DNA from: Drechslerella dactyloides
Lineage: Eukaryota; Ascomycota; Orbiliomycetes; Orbiliales; Orbiliaceae
Direction: 5' to 3'
Length of the DNA stretch: 64,000 nt
Assembly: GCA_020064725.1 (NCBI GenBank)
Contig: JAGTWJ010000010.1
Location: 992,001-1,056,000, forward strand
Position 1 is the first letter of the stretch, and each line of letters starts with the position of its first letter. The notes beneath the pieces were generated by a model, which did no database searches, was not told where the DNA came from, and worked only from the letters and a program-made list of their open reading frames with translations. Positions 12,401 through 24,300 of this stretch are shown piece after piece. The position numbers and the translations under genes were made by a program.

Positions 12401-13220
12401 GTAGTTGGATGCAAGCTGCTACTCGTCGAGTGCGTCCGAAGTATGTAATATGATATTTGTGTAAAGCTGTATAACAGTTGTACGCTGCATGTGATTTCCC
12501 TCGCACCCAACAAATCATATCGCATCGGCGAGAAACCGCAAAAGAAAGTCCACAAGGACGAAGTGGAAAGGAAAAGTTTTCCCACAGTGATGCAACAGAG
12601 TGAACGCTCGCTCTTGATCTACCTGCTGTGCACTATATTGGCGATGATGGCCGGTGGACTCATGCAATCGACAGCAAGGGTTTTTGCAGCGTCGACAGCC
12701 GCGAAAATATTCAAGGAAATCATTCCCAGAGTCTATCAGTTCTGATCGAACGGGCCAGCCATCCCAACCCAGCGTCCGCCGCCAAAATCCCAAGATGTCA
12801 TTCCAGAGGCAAAAGCATCAGAGGAGTCCTTCCGAGTGGGCCAGGTACCCAACGGTACCTCCTCCCTGTCGGCCTTTCGCGTCAGCCCGTCCCAGCAAGC
12901 CAGGGGGACGAACGACCACGCATCCAGCCATAATCATCGGCACGGCATGGAAAGGAAGAGAGGGCATCAGACGTTGACCTACCGGGAAAAAGAAAGCACG
13001 GGAAGAAACTTCGCGACCGTCGACGATGACCAAGATCTGCTTTTCCTCATGTGGGAAATGCGCAGCCGTGCTCTTTTCTTCTTTTGCTACTCGCCGCTCG
13101 GAGAGGATGTCCCTCCCAAGAACACCCACACGGCCACAGTCGTCACCTGGTACCTTTTTTTCCATCGATGGTTTCTCACAGCAGAGGAAAAAGCAGGCAT
13201 GGGAGACTATTGCCAGGTAG
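3414..13220. other. 9.8-kb segment between the two transposons, no recognised gene
   Basis: Open frames of up to about 200 codons occur, but none shows a known domain, a credible signal peptide or a conserved-looking splice structure, and many overlap each other on opposite strands. The base composition is mixed rather than strongly AT-rich, so it does not look heavily RIP-mutated. A single copy of the GTCTCGTAAA motif sits at 7634-7651. Scattered ACATGTAC and GTATAC words occur near 5400-5500 and 11270-11360. Confidence 0.45.
7634..7651. repeat. Palindrome-like GGTCTCGTAAACCAGACC motif
   Basis: This 18-base sequence matches the end of the inverted-repeat element at 28961-29063 and the motif at 1501-1518 (opposite strand). 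It can fold on itself weakly (GGTCT..AGACC). No paired second end was seen nearby. Confidence 0.45.
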
Positions 13221-13313
13221 CCGGCCACCCGGGTGACAATAAAAAGTAAACAACGCAACAACGCAAATTAGCGACAACAGGGGGGGTACATGCAAAAGTA
13301 TCTACATAGACGC

Positions 13314-14414
13314 CTAATAATGCGTCATCTTGCCATCGACGTCTATGACAGCCTGTAGCCTGGCTGGCATGCTATCTACCCACTTGTTGATGGTCTCCTG
13401 CTTGAGGCTGTCCCAGCCCTGTATCACCAGCTCCCTGGTGGACTCTGTATCCCAGTGTGGTGCCTGCCTTGTGTAGGACTTTGGCAATTGCCAGGCATTC
13501 TCAATAGGTGACAGGTCAGGACTCTGGCTACAATTGAAATAGTGCCTAAGGCCATGGTCCTGCTTCCACCTTGCTGCCTCACTATAGTGCCCTGTGCCAT
13601 GCCCACTATCATTGTCCTCCTCCAGCACAAAGTCCTGCCCTGCCTCCTCTAGCCAGGGCAGAACCACTGGCTCTAGTATCTGCTGCACATACACTGTATT
13701 GGACATCTTGCCATTGGTGTTGGTAGTGCTATAGAACACTGGCTCACTCTTGAAATCATGCCCAATGGCTGCCCACATGTGTAGCCTGGCATAGTCCTCC
13801 TTGGGATTGCGCTTCCAGTGCATGCACTGGGGCAAGTGCCTCTCTCCTGGCTTGCGCCAGATCCTGACTTTGTCCTCTGAGCCAAAGCCAAAGTGTGTCT
13901 CATCAGAAAACCTGACATGGTGCCAATCTTTGGCCTCTGGGTACCTGTCCAGCATAAGCCTGGCATAGGCCAGCCTGCGCTCACAGGCAGCTGGGGTAAG
14001 GTAGTTGGCCTCACAGGCAATGCAATTGGTGTAGTTGATCTTGTGCATATAGCGCACAATAGTGCGCCTGCTCACAGGCACGCCCATTTCAAAGGCCAGG
14101 GCCTCATGGGACATTGTCCTGGCGTCCCAGCCTGTTGTCTGGAAGATCTGGTCTTGCAGGGCAAGCTGTGAGGGCGTGACTATAGGCGGCCTGCCTCTGA
14201 ACTCTTCAACAATAGCATGGCGCCTGGTTGTTGTGCTATTGAGTGCCTTGTTGATTGTCCTTGTGCTTCTGCCATAGAACTCAGCAAGATCTCTTTGTGT
14301 GCATGGTAGCTGCTTGGCCTTGCAGAAGCTATAGATTGCTTGTATACCAGCCTTCTGGGGCGTCGTCAATTGCTGTGTGTGCTGCTCCTTCTTGATCCTG
14401 ATTATTGCTGACAT
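13314..14414 (-). CDS. IS630/Tc1-mariner superfamily transposase (copy 2)
   Basis: A 366-aa transposase whose predicted protein is identical to that of copy 1 at 2184-3284, including the N-terminal helix-turn-helix region and the D171, D267 and E305 catalytic residues. The start is the first in-element Met at 14414. The frame again stays open beyond the element into unrelated flanking DNA, which confirms that the extra upstream residues are not part of the protein. It is intact and could be functional. Transcription would run toward the left terminal repeat; no promoter could be identified within the roughly 120 bp between the right terminal repeat and the start codon. Confidence 0.9.
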   Translation of the reverse strand: MSAIIRIKKEQHTQQLTTPQKAGIQAIYSFCKAKQLPCTQRDLAEFYGRSTRTINKALNSTTTRRHAIVEEFRGRPPIVTPSQLALQDQIFQTTGWDARTMSHEALAFEMGVPVSRRTIVRYMHKINYTNCIACEANYLTPAACERRLAYARLMLDRYPEAKDWHHVRFSDETHFGFGSEDKVRIWRKPGERHLPQCMHWKRNPKEDYARLHMWAAIGHDFKSEPVFYSTTNTNGKMSNTVYVQQILEPVVLPWLEEAGQDFVLEEDNDSGHGTGHYSEAARWKQDHGLRHYFNCSQSPDLSPIENAWQLPKSYTRQAPHWDTESTRELVIQGWDSLKQETINKWVDSMPARLQAVIDVDGKMTHY

Positions 14415-14453
14415 CCTGATTATGATCCTGATTATGGTCGCGATCTTGATTAT
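14394..14453. repeat. Four subterminal GATCCTGATTAT repeats (copy 2)
   Basis: Same four 12-bp units as at 3264-3323, shifted by 11,130 bp, with the same 18-12-18 spacing around the transposase start codon. Confidence 0.6.
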
Positions 14454-14543
14454 GCATATACATGTACTTTTGTTGGTGTTTATGCTCAGGAGGCATAATG
14501 CGTTGTTGCGTTGTTTACTTTTTTTTGTCACCCGGGTGCCGGC

Positions 14544-15455
14544 CTTACAAAATGACGGGAGAAATACATCTGAGAAAAGGCTGCGCCTAACCGACGCATG
14601 GCCCCTAAGATTTGGAAGGAAGAAGGAAGGGGGAAAAAAGCAAGTCAGCCCCACCGCCGCCAGGCTGGGTGTTCCCACTCCCTTTCGCACAGGATTCTGC
14701 TGCTAATTTTGCTCGAAGGTAGTGTGTGTGGATGCACCGAACCCAGTCTGGTCTCTGGATCGTTTGAGTCGTGTTACTCTCTCGTGGCCAGGCCAGGTTC
14801 CCGATGGGCCACTCATTTCGTTCCAGATGATATGGCAAATACTGCGCACACACGCACTCACACATGCAAATCGGCCTGCAGACGAGGAGCCCACGGCAAA
14901 GAGAAATGGAAAAAAAGCAAACATCTAGCAGGCTCCAGAAGCTGCTGCGGCTTTGGAGACGCATACTCACACACACAAACAGACGTGGGTGTCCGTGAGC
15001 ATGGAGTGCCTGACGTACCGACTAAGACCGTCCTGGATGCAGTTTAGAACGGAAGGGGTGGGAAACGACGAAATGTCATCGGCATGGTTTCTTCTTTTTT
15101 TCCCATATCGTTAAACACTCCATGTTGGAAAGGAAGAGGACGCCAGAAAAAAGCAATGCCACAAGCAGGCTCACCGCAGGCCAGCGAAAGGGCAAAGGGC
15201 CGAAGGGCAGGTATTACTCCTTGAGAGGTACCTGTGCCCTTTTAGCTGGTCTGGCTGTAGCTCCTCCGAGAACAGACTCGCACGCCCTCTGACGGGGCCA
15301 GCCAGCCCTGCATGCGAGGGAGCAGCAGCAGAAGAAATTTGCTGGGCCAAAAGTCAAACTCGCTCCATATTGGTCATCGGCAGGCTCTCTCTCATTAGCT
15401 GGTTGCCAGTATTGACTTTGCTCGATATTGCGCTGAGTGGCACACCGAAAGGTTA
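14544..15455. other. Spacer upstream of the Ran1-like kinase
   Basis: No supported gene. Short CA-rich runs (cacacacgcactcacac near 14847, actcacacacaca near 14968) are present. The right part is likely the kinase promoter region. Confidence 0.4.
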
Positions 15456-15460
15456 ATCCC

Positions 15461-15467
15461 TATAAAC
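15461..15467 (+). promoter_or_regulatory. TATA box of the kinase gene
   Basis: The sequence TATAAACT lies about 590 bp upstream of the kinase ATG, in a GC-balanced context, and is followed by a long pyrimidine-rich stretch typical of fungal 5' leaders. It is the only good TATA match upstream of this gene. Confidence 0.5.
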
Positions 15468-15904
15468 TCGGCCCCTCGCCCTCGTCACACCGCAGAGACA
15501 AGAGACAGCCAGCACAAGCAAGCACCCGCCAGCAGAGGACGGAGAAGAAAAGCAAAGAAAGATAATAATACCTGGGCCACTACCTCAGTCACTTTACCAG
15601 ACGCTGTCATTCGCCCTTTGCACTAAACCGGCCTCCTTGCGACGAATAAGAGGAGACGGCTTCGCATTGCTGTACAACTCAACCTCTCCACATTATCGGC
15701 TTTGATACCTTCCCACTTTTGGCCAGTACTGCTGTCCCTGCGACGTTCCTCAAATACCATCCTCGCCCAACTCTTATATCTTCAATACATTCTCTCTATA
15801 AAACACATATTTTCCCTGCTTCAGCGACCTCTCTCATACGCTCCCTATCTCGTTCTTACAAAAGGCCATCGACGTCCCTTCCTTTCTACTTCTATTCCTT
15901 CCGG

Positions 15905-15919
15905 ATGTCATCATTGTAG
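15905..15919 (+). promoter_or_regulatory. Minimal upstream ORF in the kinase leader
   Basis: ATG TCA TCA TTG TAG encodes a four-residue peptide and ends 137 nt before the kinase start. I noticed no other ATG in the roughly 560-nt leader. Such a short upstream frame may lower translation of the main frame; this is inference. Confidence 0.4.
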
Positions 15920-16056
15920 CGACTTTTTCCAATATCTCCTCCAACTGCTCTTTTTTTTTTTTTGCTCGCTTCCCCGTCGACATCTCTCGTCCTTCCTGTT
16001 CGGCGACTGCAGCATTCTAATTCGCTAATATACAACATCACTCCACAACCGCAAAC

Positions 16057-17311
16057 ATGTCGGATCTCTCCCTACACTCCCAAGTTGCTCTCATCACCCG
16101 ACCAGAGGAACGGATAGGACACCTGCTAGCCGGCCGCATCGAGCTCACCGGCATTCTGGGCGTTGGCGCATACGGTGTCGTCTACACTGCAGTCGACATC
16201 TTCACCCATATCCCGTACGCTGTCAAAGCTCTTTCCAAAGTCGGACTCGACGCCCGGCAGCGCCGGTTCCAAGAGCGGGAAATCGCCCTGCACCACCGTG
16301 CCAGCGCACACCCGAACGTGGTCAACCTGGTCAAGATCCTGCATGCAGTCGACTGCACTTATGTCATTATCGAGTATTGCCCCGAGGGTGATTTGTTCAC
16401 AAACATCACCGAGCATGGCAACTACGTGGGAAACGACATGCTGGCTCGGAGAGTTTTCCTGCAGTTGCTGGACGCCGTCGAGTACTGCCACTCCCTGGGT
16501 ATCTACCATCGGGATCTGAAGCCGGAAAACGTGCTGGTCACCGAGAACGGAACCCAGGTCAAGCTTGCAGACTTTGGTCTTGCCACCACAGAACCTATCA
16601 CCTCTGATTTTGGTTGCGGTTCTACCTTCTATATGTCACCTGGTAAGTTGCCATAAGGTTTTGCAGATTCGATCCTCTTCATGACTCCATTTGCTAATAA
16701 GTATGTCACCAGAATGCCAACAAACTCCCTCGAGAACAGCCGCCTGCTACGCTTCTGCCCCGAATGACATCTGGTCGCTCGGCGTGATCCTAGTCAACCT
16801 GACCTGCGGACGCAATCCGTGGAAGCGAGCTTCACAGAGCGACAGCACATTCCGTGCCTACCTGAAGGATCCAGGCTTCCTGAGAACTATCCTGCCGTTG
16901 TCTGCAGAATTGGACCTGATTCTCCGTCGGATATTCGAAATCAACCCAGCGAAGAGAATCACCATTCCAGAGCTCCGCTACAGGATCATCCATTGCCCGC
17001 GATTTACTACCACCAGCCCGCTGGACAGCCCTCCATTGAGCGAGACCAGCACCTCACCAAACATTTCCGTCACCGACATGTTTCAGCTTCCGCCTCAAGT
17101 TTTCAACGGCCAAGTACCAGTCCCTGCTACTCTCCGCAATACTGGCTACTCGTCTCGGTCATCTAGCAACTCGTCCACCGGCACTCCAATTACACCTGCT
17201 GTCGTTGACGACTACCCCATTCAGTACAAGCATACATGGGCCACATACGAGGGCGTCAAATATATGGTTCCACAACCACCGGCGCTCCCTCCTAGCATCC
17301 AAGCCTGCTAA
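16057..17311 (+). CDS. ran1: Ran1/Sks1-type serine/threonine protein kinase
   Basis: A 394-aa protein kinase from two exons, 16057-16642 and 16713-17311. The intron is 70 bp with GTAAGT and a CTAAT branch site, and the junction restores SPECQQ. Kinase motifs in order: glycine loop GVGAYGVVY (about 35-43), K57 (AVKAL), HRDLKPEN (151-158), ADFGLA (171-176), SPE in place of APE (194-196), and DIWSLG. The glycine-loop region and HRASAHPNVVNL stretch resemble the fungal Ran1/Pat1, Sks1 and Ksp1 group, which controls growth versus differentiation in response to nutrients; the exact orthologue is not settled. The C-terminal 110 residues are Ser/Thr/Pro-rich and low in structure. The gene stands alone between two gene-poor regions and has a long leader with a tiny upstream frame. 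Confidence 0.88.
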
Positions 17312-18286
17312 GGACCTAGCGGCCTCTAATTTCTATTATCTTTCAACATTTATATTCTTCGATTATATAACTTTTACTATACCCTCTTAACAAAGTACAA
17401 CGATTTCCTAATATTTTTATGAAAGGAAAACAAACCACAAACCTACGGCTTGGAGAAACACATGACCTTTTCGACAATCGCTATCAAGATACCACTGGAG
17501 CTTATTACTTACTAGTCATTCATATTCATTTTTTCATAACACAACATATAAAGCATGTATGGAGTTCATCGGGATCTTGGGTCATATTTTTTTTTGTTTT
17601 CGTATCTCACTATGTCTTGCCGTTTACCTACTATGATACCTGTATGATTTGACTATTTCCTTTTACTTGTCACAAAAGAAGCAACGGGGTTCATTGCTGC
17701 GGGTTCTGGAGAATTATCTATCTTACTTTTTCCTTTGTTAATTGGGAAGGGGTGGCTCGTTCAAATCGAAATCGATCGTTTACAATTCCTTTCCATTTGG
17801 GTTACCTACGTTTTCTACACCATGCATATCATCGTTTGGATTTTCAATTGGGGATCATTCTAGGGCAAATTCGGCGCGGGTCTATAGCATCATTATGTCT
17901 TTGGTCATAACTTCTTTCTCTTTTTCTCTCGCTCATGCGGGGAGATATTTACGGTACATATTTTATCATTGGCTGAACTTTTCAAGCATGAAAATATCCT
18001 TGTTTTTGCCTTTCTTGTGATATCCAAGACATATACCAATTTGCTGCATCATTATCCTCACGATATTGGTCATTTATATTACTAGTATTTCCTCCTTGCA
18101 GAAAATTTCAATTCTCCCCTGCAGTCTGCTTGGGTCCGTCGCTGCAAGCAACAAATTTTCTGGAGAAAGGTCGTCCAATTCAGGTACCTTTATTTTTCTC
18201 TCGTGATTATCGTTCGCCTGCAAACGGTTATCTTTTGACTCGTTTCTTTTCAACGGGGAATTTTCTTTCCATTCAATGATATCACC

Positions 18287-18312
18287 AAAAAAAAAAAAAA
18301 AAAAAAAAAAAA
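18287..18312. repeat. Poly-A tract
   Basis: An uninterrupted run of about 26 adenines. No adjoining retrotransposon sequence was recognised, so it is treated as a simple repeat. Confidence 0.8.
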
Positions 18313-21300
18313 CAGGGGTTGCAGGTGGTGTCGTGCTATTCATAGATACTCCATTCTTCTCGTTCTGTCTACTCGCAAGCCAGCATGCACTAGTCCAGTA
18401 CTGTTCGCCAGCTAGCTAGCTATAGTCAATAGTATCCCTATCTCAAAAAATCATTACTCAAAAGGAAAAGCAAGTAGTAGACAAAAACTGAAATTACTCC
18501 TTCACTCCGTGCACTTAGCGTGTATCCGTACAGTGCTTCATACACCCTACATCCTCACACGACCCATCTCGCTGGAGAAAGGAGAGAGAGCGAGAGAGCT
18601 CGGCTCTTAATTCTGCCTTGTAGCGCACTGTAATAATAATGTTGCAGCTATCCATTCGAACTTCTCTTCTGGGAGCGGTCTGGGTTCCGCGCAGGCTTGA
18701 ATCCTCGACTGAAGCGGGTAAAACAACCCGCGAGGCGAAGGGCCCGGCTGTCAGATCAGAAATCAAAAAGGCGGACTTGCAACTTGCAGCCGCGGCGATA
18801 TACGATGCAATGGCCACGCAGACGCCTCCGCAACACGGAGCGCAGGAAATCTTAAATGGAACGTACAAGCAATAGCGCGAAAATGTTAAGCTTTTGCGTA
18901 GACGTTGCGTCGTACGTGCACTTCCAGACGGCCATCCATATACGTTTACCGCTTTGCCATCTGATTGACGGCATTTTAATTGTTGGGTATTGAGATGCGG
19001 TTGCGATCGATGTGGGTGATTGCAGATGGATCCTGCACTGTTCGAGTAACGTAACGAAACGGATAGGCAGGTTAGGGACGTCATGGACGTCATGTATGCA
19101 CTGAGATTTCTGCTATCCATCCATTCATGTTCATTCATTCATCCGTTTGCCCATCCAGGTGCGCTATTCATCGTTACTCTATTGATTTGATGTCTGAGGT
19201 TCAGCTCGTACAGATGGTGAAGAAACGTGGGAGCGCAGGTTACATGAAACGGTTGGTCGAGAACTCAAGCGGAGGGTCCTCGAGACGTCTCACATTGCGC
19301 TCTTTGCGGAACGAGGAAGCCGCAGCTGTAGCAACCCAGCTCGCTGCTTCGAACGAGCCAATTACATTGGTTAGCTGGACGGCCTGGTGACATTCCAGTC
19401 GAATTCGACGTTCACATTCCTTGCTAGCAAGATTCGCAATGCCTTGATTGATTATGGCAATCAGCAGCGATAAACGGTAACAATCGATCAACATCTGGTC
19501 AAATGGAAACCAGGCTTGCTAAAAATAAAATACACTGACACTACGATTGTCGACATCGAAATTTAAATGATGGATTAAAAGGGAAAAGCCTCGTCGCTTG
19601 TAGGCTCGTTTGTATTTCGATAATTTCGTTGAATATGAACCGAGGTGCTTTGCCACGGTCGCACTGCTACGTGGGCAAGGGGCGTAATCTAATCTGGCGC
19701 GCACCGAAGGGCCAATCATACAGACGCACCATATCATTATCAGGCAAAGGCAAGCTCTCCTTCGAGGAGCTGGCAAGCTTGCTCTTGCATGCCGGCATGG
19801 AGTTGGTGGGCGGCCAGGGTCTGTTTGAGTACCTTGACATGTGCATTCATGCATTCATGCAGCTGGCACTAGACAGAGTCATGTAACTGTACATATTTGT
19901 ACTACGTGTACCCCACGGTGTACCTCCCTACCTTGGATTGAAATGAACGCTCATGTCACGTCAGAGGTATGTGCTTTCGTAAATCAAGTAGATGTTGTCG
20001 GCAAGTGTGATTGCCCGATCGTACGAGGTAACGATAGCGAGAGTTTGACGAGATCTCATTCAGGTCAAAATCATGCCACATTGAACTCAATAGCAACAAG
20101 CGACCAAACCCAAAACAGCCCAATAAGTGGGGTATAGACATCCCGATTACTCGAAAGGGGGAAAGGAAAATCGCATCTCATCATGATATGAGAATCACAT
20201 CAGAAACGTTTGAAGCGGCGTTTTCTATACCTGCCAAAGCCTGAGCACCTCCGCTGTGGGGTTGTGGCCGGTAAGGCTATTTCCATGAGATCGTCCCGAC
20301 TGTACGCCGATAACTCCCAGGCCGTCTATATAAAGCGGGTCATAGCTAAGCTAACAGCTGATGTGCACTTCAAACTGTTGCACGATTCCGCACGGCAGGC
20401 AGCCAAAGGCATTTCCTGGATATACCTTCATTCGTCGATGCATCGTGATCGGCCAGTGACAGACGTTGCTGCCGGCAAGGCAGCCGGCAGCCGGGCGACG
20501 CACGCAAAAAGCCATGCCTAGCGGATCATTGCGTATTCCTCCACCAGCAGACGAAGACTTCATGAATTCAGGAACGCTACCCCGGCTTTATCCCACCCGT
20601 GCATGTCAATCCAAACTTGCGACAAAACCCGCCTCTTGGAGACGATCCGTAATCAATGGAGCCGCTAGTCGTAAACGAACAGAAAGCATTTCGGTGGTAG
20701 ACGGCCCGCAGGATGCCTTGATCGACGATAATCGTGTTATCACGTTGCTCTTCTCCGCCCAAGATGTTTGAAATCGCCTTGGCCGGCTCATTTATGCACA
20801 TGTACGTAAACTTACTTCTAATGCAGATAGACCAGACCGGATCCTGAGTGTCAGCCAAACTCTCCGTGCCTTCCGTCTCGAACCGTGATGACAGGTTGTT
20901 TTTTATACCACCCGTGACTCGCCGTGAACGGCTTTTACCGACGTGCAAATGCATGTGGATAATATGCGCATATTCTTCACCTGGGAGGACCGGAATTGGC
21001 CCACAATCGAGAAACTTTCTTACTAATCGATAAGGGTTACGAGACAGCCGTACTGCGGCATGGTCGTAATATCGCCTTCTTCCCGACTGTTCCGGCGGGG
21101 TGGCGGTTGCAAGCAGCAATAAGGTTTACGAAACGCACGGTGGACTTGCCTGGATTCATCCAACTGTGCGACACGGCAACCTTAATCCTGAGGATCGCTA
21201 AGCAACAGATAACGAGCGAGGCTGCTTGAAGTTGAACTATATTTCCCCAAACCTGGCAGCTAGGTACTGTGAGGTACCGTTGACTCAGTCTTGATTCGAG

Positions 21301-24300
21301 ATTCTTCCTCTTCTGGACTGCCGGGACTGGAAATGGAATGTTCATTGGTGACACGGCTGACGGGTCGCTGAGAAACTTTAATTATTTCAAGCCTCGTCAA
21401 CCCAAGGCGGACAAAATTTGTGCTGCAGTCTGTGCTATACCCCTCGAAGGATGGCTCCTGTGGTATCTACCGCAAAATATCAAACCCGGTGGCGGACTGG
21501 AGAGGCAGAAGTCTAGATTGAATTTTTATGTATTGAATTCATGACCTTCTTTGCTTGTCCTGTTGTATATTCGAGCCCTATCAGTGTATGTACATGTAGT
21601 TACATTACTTCTATGTGCGTGCGTGAGCGGCGAGGGCATGCGGGGCATGCAGTGTAGCAGCAGGGAATGCGACGGTGGGATTCAGTATTTGAAGATTGGC
21701 CCTTAACGGCAAGGCAAATTTGACAGAACGAGATGAATTCTATAAACCTTGACCGCTGGCTCGGTATTATTTTGACAGGTTCAGCAAGTCAAAATGCAGC
21801 AAAGAATTTGATCGTGCAGTGTCGATCCCGGTGATATCTGGAGTGCCATCGCCTCAAAAGGCAAAAGTCGGTCCAACTTTCCTTCTGTATTGCGTGGGTG
21901 GAAGCGAGTCCAAGCCTGAGATGGAAGCAAAGTCACCGGTCCGAACGCATCGATGGGCGAGCACAACGTAGCGGCCATCGATACATCATGTCATATTTCT
22001 TCAAATTGAACCGATCGCACAGGCCTTGAGCCGTCCACATGCGCATCTGCAGTGGCTCCATTGCATCCTTGTCCATCGCGAGCCACAGATCCTGCCTGCC
22101 CCCTCACGCTTCTGTCTCACCAGTGCATTCCGCTTGACCCTTGGCGAGCACGGCGATCGTGATTGCTGCGCGAGGCCACAGCGGGACGCATTCTCGGATA
22201 GATGAACCCTCGCTGGCCCTCGAGACGGCTGTCTTGACCAACATTCATGCAACGCGGGAACTGAGGGGAATCGCAAGGTTTATTTTCTCTTCTTTCATCT
22301 CGCCACCGCCGTTTGGCTGCAACGCCATGTGCAAGATGTAATGTAATAATACAGATGTTATAATGCCCAAAATTGACAAAAGCTCCACTTCCGTCTTCGA
22401 ATATCATTGGCGGATTCCGTATTCGGCCAGGGGATACAGCAAATCTGTGCTGTGTCCGCATGCCCGACCTGCATGCTTCCTGTAACGCTAGTTACGGAGT
22501 GCGTCCAACTCGTTTGTATTTGCATCTTGCCAGAAGAGAGACATTTTTCAGGTACCAACTACACTAATTTCCACAGCAAACATGAGGCGCGATAGGTATC
22601 CGTGCTTTGATACTCAAGTGAGGCTTGTTCGTCGCAGAGTGGGTCTGTGCTCATCCGCTCGTCCTTCTGATTCTCGCTCTTCCCAAGCGGATCCCCACCA
22701 TTGTATTGTTCGATATAAGCTGACACTTAGCAGACGAGACAATAATGATATCAGATACGGTATATAGTATATTACTATCTGTATTACAAAGGACTATACC
22801 TGCCAATTTTATGGGGCTTGCAGCCGGGGGGTATTGAATTTGCGAAATAGACGGGGCTCAAATATCTTCTGGTCAGGATGAAAGTCGCAATTAGCTTACA
22901 CTTATAGCAGGAATCCCGCCTATTCCGTCTTACTTGGTATATCTCGGCGGTGTGTATTAACTATATTATTATCATATCAGGCAATATTTCACTCATACAC
23001 CCCGAACGAAGACTCGCTCCAGTCCTTGCATATAATCTGCATGACTGGACTGATGGTTGAACTCCTGGGGCGACATGCGCGCGGATCCCCCTCCTCACGA
23101 CCTACTGTGCTACTGCACACCCCTTTTGACGCAACGGTAGGGTGATAGTGCTTATGCGCTCGCTTCGTGGGTACAGTAACAGCGAATATTATGCCTGTGG
23201 GTCCACTTTTTTCATCCGAAGAAAACAGAAAAAGGTGCCGAAGGATCCGCCTCGCATTAATATATCGAATGTGGCTTGATCATGATCAAACAGACAAACA
23301 CGCACCTGTGGGGTCGAACCGCTTCTTCTAGCTACGAGGGAAATACTTCTACAAGTAAAACTACCATCCGTCCATCGAGTGTGACTTCTAGCAGCATTCT
23401 GCAGCTTCTGTTTAAACAAAAGCGCTTCCATGCATGCACATGGGATTGGGTCCACCCGGCTGGGCAGGACTTCGACTCCGCCATCCGATCCACGAGCAAG
23501 GCGCTGTGTGATATCACATCATAAACCCGCATATGATTTTCATGCTAACCCGTCAAGCTACTGTGGATATTTTACATTTTACGTTAGACCGGCATAAACG
23601 CAACAGACAGGCCCACACCCTCCAGTTGATCACGATTCGTGCCGAATCTGCGAAACCCAAAGATAAACTTGGCCGCCGTGCCGAACAAGACGCTAACCCC
23701 ATCGGTCTTTCGTCTTGGTTTTACGAATCAAGCATGGTAGACGACTGCTGCGATCCTCGTTGGGACACCCTGAAAATGATATGTCGAATACGATCTCCGC
23801 CAGGTAATCGTTTCCGAGACCCATGAGAACAGCTTGCGATTTTTCCTCTTTGATTGCCGTACTCTGCAACTTAAGATCTTCCCATCATGATAAGCGTCTA
23901 TAGCCACAGGGGTTCACCTTTTCAGAACCAGGAGGACCAATCAGCTGCGGGTGACCACATGCAACCGCTGATGTTCGCCCGTGTCGAGTGTACCTGGTAA
24001 CGAATGCCCTCATCTCAGAATACGAAGAAGGGGGCACATGCAAAGCGACGGGTGTTCCGTTGATCAAATAGACACCAAAGGATTCCAGACAGGATCATGC
24101 TTTTGAGCCTGAGCGTGCATGCGTGTCGTTTACCTCAATCGATTCGCCACTCCGCTATGCAATGCTGGTCTCGCCCACAAAAGCTTTGAACAAGTGTGTA
24201 ACTTACAGCTGCTATATTGCATGGACAAGTAACCCCCACAGACAATCGACTGTGTATATTTACCCAGCGCTTCCAAGAATGGCTGAGCGGAGGGGTCGCC

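Larger units (their letters stand above)
13226..14538 (-). mobile_element. Tc1/mariner-like DNA transposon, copy 2 (1,313 bp)
   Basis: This is a second complete copy of the element at 2096-3408, with the same length, orientation and terminal repeats. It is flanked by a different 5-bp direct repeat, CCGGC (13221-13225 and 14539-14543). The two different duplications show two independent insertions rather than a segmental duplication of flanking DNA. No difference from copy 1 was seen by eye, which implies recent transposition. Confidence 0.93.

Noticed and set aside
15702..16028. 108-codon open frame in the kinase leader
   Set aside because: It has no ATG (it opens with TTG) and reflects the pyrimidine-rich leader composition.
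18515..19138. 207-codon minus-strand open frame in the gene-poor region
   Set aside because: Composition and lack of any conserved block argue against a gene; no supporting promoter or intron signals.
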